Assembly (NCBI GenBank): GCA_964438975.1
Contig: CAYTMU010000044.1
Coordinates: 1-33,115 of the forward strand
Source: Chryseosolibacter sp964438975
GTDB taxonomy: Bacteria; Bacteroidota; Bacteroidia; Cytophagales; Cyclobacteriaceae
Direction of reading: 5' to 3'
Length of the DNA: 33,115 bases
The notes under the pieces were generated by a model. The model had not been told where the DNA came from and did no database searches. It worked only from the letters and a program-made list of their open reading frames with translations. The translations under genes were made by a program, and so were the position numbers. Positions 1 through 6,885 of this stretch are shown here, one piece after another (within the stretch, counting starts at the first letter, position 1; the number at the start of each line of letters is the position of its first letter).

Positions 1-631
1 TGCTATCATTGTTCGTAGTCATTTCCTCTATCGGAAGCCAGCAATTCTTGGGCTCGCCCAAATGGCCGAGGATAGGTACTTTTCTCTCCGTCAACATCTC
101 AAATATCGGATCGAAGCGAGGGTTGTCGATCATGATCAGATTTCCGTCTTTGTCTCGCGCCGACATACCAATGTTCTTCCATATCTTCACCGCAATCGCC
201 CCGCCATTGATACAGGAGTCCAGCCACGCCAGGTTCTTGTCAAGCCAGTCAGGTTCATCCCATCCTTCCATCCAGAACGCAGTAACCTTCTCGACCGAGG
301 CGGGATTGTTTTCTTTTTGAATTTCGCAGAATCGATACTGACGTCGGACACGTGCCATGTTATTTCTGGCATCCAATGCGACGTTTACCCCCCTGAAATT
401 GAGGTCTCTGGCGACGTCCATGAAATCGTTACTCTCCGTGAATACATGAACGTGAACGTCCGTCTTTGGAACGCTCCTGAAATCGGATACCGAGTAATAT
501 GTTTCACCGTCGGACGCGGACCCTCTGTCGGACGATCCGGATGTGCAAGCCTGAACAACCAGCAATGCTGCAAGAAGTAACATCTCCCAGGCCGGGAGTC
601 TGTTTTTAAACGATGTGAAAGAATTAGTCAT
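1..631 (-). CDS. Amidohydrolase family lipoprotein (partial, 3' end beyond window)
   Basis: An open frame runs without a stop from an ATG at 629-631 to the window edge (210 codons). Residues 17-29 form a lipoprotein signal (VVQAC, Cys29). An HxH metal motif (DVHVH, H60 and H62) follows, then AVKIWKN (about 147-153) and ILGHLGEP with H190. These are typical of the amidohydrolase-2 TIM-barrel family, metal hydrolases or decarboxylases that bind metal through HxH and a later His. The substrate is unknown. It lies 90 bases downstream of the DeoR regulator on the same strand but has its own TATATTTG promoter element at 636-643, very close to the start. The true start could therefore be the internal Met17, which still gives a complete lipoprotein signal. 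The C-terminal part with the remaining metal ligands is not visible. Confidence 0.85.
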   Translation of the reverse strand, partial: MTNSFTSFKNRLPAWEMLLLAALLVVQACTSGSSDRGSASDGETYYSVSDFRSVPKTDVHVHVFTESNDFMDVARDLNFRGVNVALDARNNMARVRRQYRFCEIQKENNPASVEKVTAFWMEGWDEPDWLDKNLAWLDSCINGGAIAVKIWKNIGMSARDKDGNLIMIDNPRFDPIFEMLTERKVPILGHLGEPKNCWLPIEEMTTNNDS

Positions 632-635
632 AGGT

Positions 636-643
636 CAAATATA
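636..643 (-). promoter_or_regulatory. -7 element TATATTTG before the amidohydrolase
   Basis: On the minus strand this reads TATATTTG, an exact match to the Bacteroidota -7 consensus TAnnTTTG. No TTG is present at the expected -33 distance. Transcription would begin almost at the annotated ATG, implying a leaderless mRNA or a downstream start. Confidence 0.4.
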
Positions 644-721
644 GAAAAGAAAATAATACCACCTAATCTATACTATAAGAAAAGGTTACGAAACATACAT
701 TTTCTTTCGAATTGAATCAGG

Positions 722-1507
722 TCAGGCGATGACCACCTCGATACCTAAGGCTTCGAGTCTGGACCTCTCGTCAGCAGGAATTCCCTTGTCAGTGATCAAT
801 GTATGGATCTTGGTGACCGGCGCGATGAACGCAAAACCGCGATGGTTGAACTTGCTGGAATCGGCCACCACGATCACTTTCTTCGACATCCCGATCATGA
901 TCTGATTGAGATGCGCCTCCTCGATGTTCGGCGTCGAAATCCCGTAGTTGGTATCGAACCCATCTACCCCGAGAAATAACTGGTCGCAGAAGTAATTCTG
1001 AAACCCCTTCTCCGCGAGAATGCCGACCAGAGACAAGGAGTTCTTTCGAAGTGTCCCGCCTGGCACAATAACATTGATGTTCTTGTACTCGGCGAGAAGG
1101 CTCGCAACGTTGATGGCGTTGGTGATCACCGTGAGCTCTTCAAATTTCCCGAGGTTCTTGGCCACTTCAAATGTCGTAGAGCCAGAATCAAGAATGATCG
1201 TATTGCCCTCCTCGATCAACTCTGCCGCTCTTTTTCCGATCTCTTTCTTTTCAGGGAGGTGTTTCTTCTGCTTATCCGAAAGCGGATAATCCAGGCCAAC
1301 GTGATTCTGGGATATCTTCATCGCCCCACCCCGCGCACGTAGCAGCATGTTCTTCTTTTCAAGCTGTTCCAGATCGTTGCGAATGGTGACCGAGCTGACA
1401 CCGAGCGACTCACTCAGGTCATTGACACTGACCTGCCCGTGTTTTTCCAGCTCGTTAAGGATCAACATCCTTCTGCTCACTGTAGATTTCGTTTCTTTTC
1501 GCTTCAT
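722..1507 (-). CDS. DeoR-family transcriptional regulator (AgaR-like)
   Basis: This is a 261-residue protein of normal length for the DeoR family. An N-terminal HTH_DeoR domain (about residues 11-63) carries the recognition region GVSSVTIRNDLEQLE. A DeoRC effector-binding domain (about 85-245) contains LDSGSTTFEVAKNL, the sugar-phosphate-binding loop of this SIS-like fold. Family members are usually repressors relieved by a phosphorylated sugar. It is the last gene of the aga-like operon, 74 bases after the DMT transporter, and has its own TATATTTG element at 1545-1552. The likely role is control of this operon and possibly of the divergent receptor genes. The AgaR assignment rests on context (AgaS-like, kinase and aldolase neighbours) rather than on sequence alone. 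Confidence 0.9.
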   Translation of the reverse strand: MKRKETKSTVSRRMLILNELEKHGQVSVNDLSESLGVSSVTIRNDLEQLEKKNMLLRARGGAMKISQNHVGLDYPLSDKQKKHLPEKKEIGKRAAELIEEGNTIILDSGSTTFEVAKNLGKFEELTVITNAINVASLLAEYKNINVIVPGGTLRKNSLSLVGILAEKGFQNYFCDQLFLGVDGFDTNYGISTPNIEEAHLNQIMIGMSKKVIVVADSSKFNHRGFAFIAPVTKIHTLITDKGIPADERSRLEALGIEVVIA

Positions 1508-1544
1508 AGGGAGGGTACCGGTAAATCGTTATCGAATACGTTTT

Positions 1545-1552
1545 CAAATATA
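1545..1552 (-). promoter_or_regulatory. -7 element TATATTTG before the DeoR regulator
   Basis: The minus strand reads TATATTTG, an exact TAnnTTTG match about 38 bases upstream of the regulator start. No clear TTG sits 19-21 bases further upstream. It could let the regulator be transcribed apart from the upstream catabolic genes. Confidence 0.4.
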
Positions 1553-1581
1553 TCAATTTTGCGGGGTACTGACTTTTGCCT

Positions 1582-2484
1582 CTACTCCGCCATCAGGTAG
1601 ATGGCAATCAACGCGAGCACCATCCCGATGATCACCACCGGGTTAGGCATTGCGGCATATATAAGCAACGAGAGTACAATCGTGATCAACGGCGCCCCTG
1701 CATTCGTCATAGGACTGACGATGATCGCTTTTCCATAACGAAATGCGAACACAAGGAACAACGCGCCAACTGCATTGAGCAACTGAATGACTGCAGCCAG
1801 ACCAGGACCTGTCCAGCCCCAGTTTATGTTTTGGTCGAAATCGGTCATCATGATCGCCGCGGGGATCAGGGCAATGCCAGCTACCGTCATATAGAAAAAG
1901 ATACTCGCCGTGTTCATGTGGCGGTTGGCAGTCTTCATGAAATACGCTTGCGTACCCCACGCGGCAAACACAAACAACGCAAGTCCAATCCAACTGATGC
2001 CATGCGATCCATTTTCAGCCGGCTGCCAGGACAATAGCGGTATGGCTACCAACGCGAGCGCTATACCTGTCCAGGACCGGGTGGAAGTCCGTTCCTTCAG
2101 GAACAAAAAAGACATCAGGATCGTGAGAACAGGCGACAAGGAAATAATCGGAAACACGAGATATGCAGGACCGACGATCAACACATGGAACAGCACGATC
2201 TGCCCGATCGACCCCAGAAATCCGATGGCGAGCCCCAAGACAACTGCCCGACGACTCGTGTCCAGCTTCCAACCCGCTGCCCTCATCGCGAAGAACGACG
2301 GCACGATCATGGTCAATGCCCAGACGCAATAACCCATTGTCGCAGGAAATCCGCGCTTTTCCGGGATCTCGATCAGCGCACCCCAGACACCCCAGAACAC
2401 GGTCGTTATCAACGCGTACGTAAACCACGAACGCGATTTTACCGGCTCATGCGCCAGCGGCGGATTCGTCTGTAGTTTTTTCAC
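1582..2484 (-). CDS. EamA/DMT-superfamily transporter
   Basis: This 300-residue protein is very hydrophobic and shows about ten predicted membrane helices in two repeated halves, as in EamA (DMT superfamily) permeases. The start of the first repeat (WFTYALITTVFWGVWGALIE) and the end of the second (VVIIGMVLALIAIYLMAE) are typical. It lies 23 bases downstream of the aldolase, inside the catabolic operon. By context it is the inner membrane importer for the operon's sugar substrate, taking the place of the PTS permease in enterobacterial aga operons. DMT proteins also carry amino acids or nucleotide sugars, and some work as exporters, so substrate and direction are inferred only from the neighbourhood. 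Confidence 0.88.
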   Translation of the reverse strand: MKKLQTNPPLAHEPVKSRSWFTYALITTVFWGVWGALIEIPEKRGFPATMGYCVWALTMIVPSFFAMRAAGWKLDTSRRAVVLGLAIGFLGSIGQIVLFHVLIVGPAYLVFPIISLSPVLTILMSFLFLKERTSTRSWTGIALALVAIPLLSWQPAENGSHGISWIGLALFVFAAWGTQAYFMKTANRHMNTASIFFYMTVAGIALIPAAIMMTDFDQNINWGWTGPGLAAVIQLLNAVGALFLVFAFRYGKAIIVSPMTNAGAPLITIVLSLLIYAAMPNPVVIIGMVLALIAIYLMAE

Positions 2485-2507
2485 TTGTACTGGTTTAAGT
2501 CAGCATT

Positions 2508-3332
2508 CTATGGTGTTACTATTTTCAGTTTTTCTTCGATCAGTGATTTCACGGTTGCGGTGGCCTTTGGAAAGACCTTGCGCAGATCGATCTCGTCATT
2601 GTCTGCCAATACCTCCTTCAGCGAGCGCATAAATGTGTTTTTCGTTTCCGTAGCGAGATTCACCTTGGCGATACCGCGGCGAATAGCACCCTGCAGCTGA
2701 GCATCGGGAATCCCCGAGCTTCCGTGTAAGACCAGGGCAACCGGTGTGGCCTCCCGTATCTGCGACAGTAAGTCGAGTTGTAATGACGGTGGCTCCTTGT
2801 AGAATCCATGTGCCGAACCGATCGCGATCGCCAACGCAGTGACACCTGTCGCATTCACGAATTGCGCCGCCTCTTCCGGCTGGGTGAACTTCCCCGTCGA
2901 TTGTGCCTGACCCAACTTGGCCACGTACCCCAGTTCCGCTTCGACATTTGCCTGGTAAGGCGCCGCGAGTCGCACAACCTCCGACGTGATCCGGATATTG
3001 GCTTCGACATTCTCTTCACTGGCGTCGATCATGACAGAGTCAAAGCCGGCGTCCAAACAGCGCGAGATCAGGTCGATGGAGCTCCCGTGATCAAGATGCA
3101 GCCACCCTTCGACTCCATATTGCTGGAGCATCTCGCGTGCCATCGCGGCAGCTACCTTCACGCCCAGGTAATCAATGGAACTCTCCGATAACTGGAGTAT
3201 AATCGGTTTGTTCAATGCCGACGCCGCCTGCACGACACCTGAAAGCGTTTCAAAATTGTAAAAATTCGTCGCCAGCAGGGCCCGACCGTCGCGGCTCAAT
3301 TCCGACAGTTTGTCTTTCAACAGCATTTTCAT
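2508..3332 (-). CDS. Class II aldolase, tagatose/fructose-bisphosphate type
   Basis: The protein has about 274 residues from the chosen ATG (3330-3332); an in-frame ATG at 3371 would add 13 residues that look unlike this family. Class II Zn-aldolase motifs are clear: LHLDHGSS (catalytic Asp and first Zn His), GSAHGF (second His), VLHGSSGI (third His) and KVNLATE near the phosphate site. Family members cleave tagatose-1,6- or fructose-1,6-bisphosphate into glyceraldehyde-3-phosphate and dihydroxyacetone phosphate in the cytoplasm. With an AgaS-like isomerase and a PfkB kinase upstream, tagatose-1,6-bisphosphate (KbaY/GatY/AgaY-like) is the most likely substrate. A related ketose phosphate cannot be excluded. 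It follows the kinase by 96 bases. Confidence 0.9.
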   Translation of the reverse strand: MKMLLKDKLSELSRDGRALLATNFYNFETLSGVVQAASALNKPIILQLSESSIDYLGVKVAAAMAREMLQQYGVEGWLHLDHGSSIDLISRCLDAGFDSVMIDASEENVEANIRITSEVVRLAAPYQANVEAELGYVAKLGQAQSTGKFTQPEEAAQFVNATGVTALAIAIGSAHGFYKEPPSLQLDLLSQIREATPVALVLHGSSGIPDAQLQGAIRRGIAKVNLATETKNTFMRSLKEVLADNDEIDLRKVFPKATATVKSLIEEKLKIVTP

Positions 3333-3428
3333 ATGTAAAGGAATGCAAGTGACTCCACCGCGACCCGTCACTTCTCACCTACTGATCGCGTGCAGTCTGA
3401 TACAAATATTTTTCTTCAACAAACGTCG

Positions 3429-4382
3429 TCAAACCTGAAAGCGAAACCGGTCGGCAGCAATACTGCGCACCGCATCCATGCTTTCGAACGCAGTCGTTCC
3501 ACCTTCACCTGTCGTGTTGATCGCGCCGGTAAGCGCGCCGAACTCAAGACAGTTCTTCATATCCTTACCACGAACAAACTGATGAATAAAACCCGCGGCG
3601 AAGCTGTCGCCTGCGCCGATGCTATCGATCACCTGAGTATTCACAAACGCCGGTTGGTGAAGAACCAAATCAGACTGCCATAAAAACGCCCCTCTGCTTC
3701 CGCTTTTCACAATGATGATATTTGCACTTGGCAGCAGTGATCCAATTGCCTCCCGGACGCTGCTCAACCCCGTTATCGCGAGAAGTTCCGACTCGTTGGG
3801 TATGAATACATCGACGTACGGAAGAAGCGCAGGGAAGTCTATATCCCATTTCTCCGCCGGGTCCCATTGGGGATCAAGTGACGTGGTCAAACCAAAAGAC
3901 CGCGCCTTCGAAAAAAGAGTATGAATATCAGGTTTAAGTCCGGTTGACAGGAAGACCGAACTCACGTGCAGATGTCGTGAACGACGAAGGAGATCGTCAG
4001 GTATGTCGCCAAGGCTAAACAGCGTCATTGCACCCGGATACGTGACCATCGCCCGGTCTTCGTTCTTGTTAAGCGCCACGGTAATGCCCGTGCCGCTCTT
4101 GTCCGTGAAGACAATGTGCTCGGTGTTGACACCTTTTTTCTTCAGGCTTGCGAGCACGATTTCTCCGAATTGATCTCGTGCCAGACACCCACAGAAGGCA
4201 ACATGAGTACCCAATGTGCTGAGGTTGCTTGCGAATATTGCGGAACTACTCCCGAGCGTGACCGTCATCTGATCAGCTAAAACCTCTTTGCCCAGTTCAG
4301 GAAATGCGTGAATACCATTGAGAATGAGATCGACATTTAACTCGCCGGCTACCAGTACATCGTATGTTCTCTCAGAAGACAT
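3429..4382 (-). CDS. PfkB-family sugar kinase
   Basis: This 317-residue protein is a typical PfkB/ribokinase-family member. The N-terminal GELNVDLIL strand and substrate-binding region are present. The C-terminal signature GAGDSFAAGF (about 256-265) contains the catalytic Asp (about 259) and the anion hole. It starts 17 bases after the SIS-domain gene ends. In an aga-type pathway the kinase makes tagatose-1,6-bisphosphate from tagatose-6-phosphate just before the aldolase, which is the inferred role. PfkB kinases are hard to assign by sequence, so it could instead be the first kinase acting on the free sugar. Confidence 0.9.
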   Translation of the reverse strand: MSSERTYDVLVAGELNVDLILNGIHAFPELGKEVLADQMTVTLGSSSAIFASNLSTLGTHVAFCGCLARDQFGEIVLASLKKKGVNTEHIVFTDKSGTGITVALNKNEDRAMVTYPGAMTLFSLGDIPDDLLRRSRHLHVSSVFLSTGLKPDIHTLFSKARSFGLTTSLDPQWDPAEKWDIDFPALLPYVDVFIPNESELLAITGLSSVREAIGSLLPSANIIIVKSGSRGAFLWQSDLVLHQPAFVNTQVIDSIGAGDSFAAGFIHQFVRGKDMKNCLEFGALTGAINTTGEGGTTAFESMDAVRSIAADRFRFQV

Positions 4383-4399
4383 CCGGATAATAAACTAGA

Positions 4400-5563
4400 T
4401 CAGGGGTTGAGGTCATAAATCTGCACACCTTCCACCACGCGTGTGATAGCCCCGGTGGCCGAGGGCGCATCGGGCCTTAATCCCAATTTCAGCGACTTGT
4501 AGAAACCCAGTATCTGCGCGGGCAGCACACTGCATACCGCGAGGTACTCCTCATTAAGTCTGGCCCCGTTATCGGAAAGATAGAATATATGATCGAGATC
4601 TATGCCGGGTATGCGACTTTCCATGACCCCGACTTCCATCAGCGGGGGTCTTCCCTTCTTCATCGACCCCAGAAGATCGCGCTCATACTTCAGCACATAT
4701 TCCCGGTTGGAGAAAATATAGAAGACAAGGGTGGAATCGTCTATTACAGCTTTCGGGCCATGTCGGAATCCGAGGAATGAGTCCTCCTTACAGACCACCT
4801 GACCATCGGTGAGTTCCTGGATCTTGAGGTGCGATTCCCTCGCGGTACCGAGGAGCGGACCAGAGCCCAGGAAGAAGGCACGGCGAAAATCTTTTTCCGC
4901 GATCCGTTCGAGATCGCGGGAATAGTGTTCGATGATCCTTTGCCCGTAGGTAGTCAGCAGGTCGATGTCGTCTTTTTGAGCATCGAGGTCTTCAAGATGT
5001 GCGATCAATATAGCAGCCAGCAGCATCCCGGTGTAACTGCTCGTCATGGCAAGGCTCTGGTCGTTTGCCTCCGGAGGTAGCGAAAAGACGACCTTCTCGT
5101 GTTTAGTGGTATAGTTGGCAAGCTGCCCTTCGGCGTTGCAGGTGATGATCAGATGGTAACAGGTCCGGCACAACTCTTCTGCTAGAGCAACCGTGGCGAC
5201 ACTTTCAGGACTGTTTCCCGAGCGCGCAAATGAGATCAAAAGAGTTGGTACGTCGCGTTGCAGATAGTCTTTCGGATGCGACACGAGGTCTGTCGACGCA
5301 ATCGCCACGGTCGCGACGCCAAAACGCCGTTGCATCATCCCGACGAGCGATAGTCCGATGTAGGCGCTGGTACCAGCGCCTGTGAGGACGATCTGTTTGA
5401 TATCGGGTAATACACGTCGGAGGAATGATTCCAGCTCGGGTTTGCTCTTCTGCATCTTCTTCCAAATTGACTGCCAGAGCTCCGGCTGCTGTGAAATCTC
5501 CCGGGCAGTATGGATAGCTCCCTGCTCGATGAGGCGTTCGGAATCCACACCCAAGTACTTCAT
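4400..5563 (-). CDS. AgaS-like SIS-domain sugar-phosphate isomerase/deaminase
   Basis: The protein has 387 residues from the ATG at 5561-5563. An upstream in-frame ATG at 5596 would add 11 residues (MLIIVAIKTTA) of unlikely character. Two SIS domains are visible. The first has LTGAGTSAYIG (about residue 61 from the chosen start), ISFARSGNSPES and EANDQSLAMTSS; the second contains SFLGFRHGPKAVIDDST, where sugar-phosphate isomerases often have a conserved RHGP-type motif. AgaS converts galactosamine-6-phosphate to tagatose-6-phosphate with loss of ammonia; the domain layout and length fit AgaS better than glucosamine synthase (no glutaminase domain). It is the first gene of the minus-strand operon, opposite the binding-protein gene across a shared upstream region. 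Confidence 0.88.
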   Translation of the reverse strand: MKYLGVDSERLIEQGAIHTAREISQQPELWQSIWKKMQKSKPELESFLRRVLPDIKQIVLTGAGTSAYIGLSLVGMMQRRFGVATVAIASTDLVSHPKDYLQRDVPTLLISFARSGNSPESVATVALAEELCRTCYHLIITCNAEGQLANYTTKHEKVVFSLPPEANDQSLAMTSSYTGMLLAAILIAHLEDLDAQKDDIDLLTTYGQRIIEHYSRDLERIAEKDFRRAFFLGSGPLLGTARESHLKIQELTDGQVVCKEDSFLGFRHGPKAVIDDSTLVFYIFSNREYVLKYERDLLGSMKKGRPPLMEVGVMESRIPGIDLDHIFYLSDNGARLNEEYLAVCSVLPAQILGFYKSLKLGLRPDAPSATGAITRVVEGVQIYDLNP

Positions 5564-5814
5564 AGCTGTTGTCTTTATAGCTACAATAATAAGCACTAAA
5601 TCCTTCGTTTTGTTAATTTACACATCACTAATCTTTTATTTTATTTCCAAATTACCATAATGACTTATTTTTCATAACTATTAGCCCATTGAAAGGAAAG
5701 AGACAGGCGCTGTGACGGATGTGATTCAAAAAAAATAATAAACCAATAATTCCTATTGATTTTATATACATAGATTTTATATTTGCATAATAATCTACTT
5801 AATCGATAGACTTT
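5564..5814. promoter_or_regulatory. Divergent intergenic control region between the catabolic and receptor operons
   Basis: This AT-rich 251-base region separates the first gene of the minus-strand aga-like operon from the plus-strand binding-protein gene. It holds a full promoter match for the plus strand (5756-5785). At 5691-5700 it has a GAAAGGAAAG repeat (TTTC direct repeat on the other strand), a pattern seen in some DeoR-family operators. A degenerate -7 (TAATTTG) for the minus operon lies near 5650. The operator role is inference. Confidence 0.5.
5756..5785 (+). promoter_or_regulatory. Bacteroidota-type promoter TTG-N19-TATATTTG
   Basis: TTG at 5756-5758, a 19-base spacer and TATATTTG at 5778-5785 match the Bacteroidota primary-sigma consensus (-33 TTG, -7 TAnnTTTG) exactly. 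The predicted transcript starts near 5790-5793, about 25 bases before the binding-protein ATG. Confidence 0.7.
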
Positions 5815-6750
5815 ATGAATTTTTATTACAGGTTACTTCTGACAACAGCAATAGCGGCCGTTTTCCTGCCTGCATACGGGCAGCCTGACAACAGCAACAA
5901 CAAACTCGTGATCGTGACCGGCGCGCGCTTTTCCTATGAATTGATTGAGAAATGGATCGAAGAATACTCCCGCGTCAAACCCGACGTACAAATCATAATA
6001 GAGTCGCGTGGTTCAGCGGATCCGCTGAGGTTCGACATCCTGGCCGAAGTCTATGAACATCCCCGCGAGGTTCGAGTACTCCGCAACTACCTCTACATCG
6101 GGCGCTACGCGGTACTGCCCGTGGCCAACAGCTCCTCTTCCTTCGCGAAGGAATACGCGCAAAAAGGTGTCAACCAATCGGTACTCAAAACGATCTTCTT
6201 CCACGACATTTTCGCGGGGGAGAACAAGCGTCAGACAATCGAATATCCCTTCACAACTTACGCGCGGATGCAGAAAGCCGGGGCTCCCTCCGTTTTCGCA
6301 GAGTATTTCGGATACGACCAAAAGGACATCAAAGGAACACGTATTGCAGGCGCAGACTCGCACCTTTTGAAGGTGTTGCTCCGCGATACCTCCGCCGTCA
6401 GCCACCTTCCTCTCCCGCTCATCTATGACCTGCACGCACGCCAACCGATCGATGGCCTCGCGGTGTTGCCTCCCGATCTCAACGGAAACAATAAGGTCTC
6501 CGCCGATGAGAAATTCTACGGCAACCTGGATGTGGTGATCGAACGGTTGGAAAATGCGAATCCAAAAGACATCAAGAATATCCCGATAGCATATCTCCAC
6601 CTGTCGGTCAGCCGCGACCAGGCATCCGCTGAGGCTGTTGATTTCCTCATCTGGATTCGTGAGAATGGTCAGGCATACTTGCACTCGTATGGATTCCTCC
6701 AACCGGAAGCCGACCGGATTGGCGATGTCCTGACTTCACGACGCCGGTAA
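5815..6750 (+). CDS. PstS-like periplasmic substrate-binding protein
   Basis: This 311-residue secreted protein has a signal peptide (MNFYYRLLLTTAIAAVFLPA, then YGQ). The mature part begins KLVIVTGARFSYELIEKWIEEY and continues with VKPDVQIIIESRGSADP, the N-terminal lobe pattern of PBP_like/PstS-type solute-binding proteins. The C-terminal QASAEAVDFLIWIRENGQAYLHSYGFLQP matches the usual end of PstS-like proteins. No ABC permease or ATPase is nearby. It sits 135 bases ahead of the TonB-dependent receptor and probably shares its transcript, so it may capture the receptor's cargo in the periplasm. The ligand is unknown; phosphate is not implied by context. Confidence 0.75.
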   Translation: MNFYYRLLLTTAIAAVFLPAYGQPDNSNNKLVIVTGARFSYELIEKWIEEYSRVKPDVQIIIESRGSADPLRFDILAEVYEHPREVRVLRNYLYIGRYAVLPVANSSSSFAKEYAQKGVNQSVLKTIFFHDIFAGENKRQTIEYPFTTYARMQKAGAPSVFAEYFGYDQKDIKGTRIAGADSHLLKVLLRDTSAVSHLPLPLIYDLHARQPIDGLAVLPPDLNGNNKVSADEKFYGNLDVVIERLENANPKDIKNIPIAYLHLSVSRDQASAEAVDFLIWIRENGQAYLHSYGFLQPEADRIGDVLTSRRR

Positions 6751-6885
6751 TCCACAACAAACCCGACGATCTGCTATGAAGCCGCGACGTCTCTTGCACG
6801 ACCGATGTTGTCACGGATATCCGGCACGCTAACACAACAGCGTTCCCCCTCCTTTTTCATTTCCAAGCGACAAACATCAACCACC

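Noticed and set aside
62..580. Plus-strand frame of 172 codons at the left end
   Set aside because: The opposite strand encodes a clear amidohydrolase with a lipoprotein signal and HxH motif; the plus frame has no recognisable features.
6013..6702. Minus-strand frame of 229 codons inside the binding-protein gene
   Set aside because: It is antisense to a well-supported secreted binding protein with a promoter and signal peptide, and lacks domain features of its own.
5815..6750. Phosphate-specific PstS of a Pst transport system
   Set aside because: No pstCAB or phoU genes are nearby, and the gene is linked to a TonB receptor and a sugar operon, so phosphate specificity is not supported.
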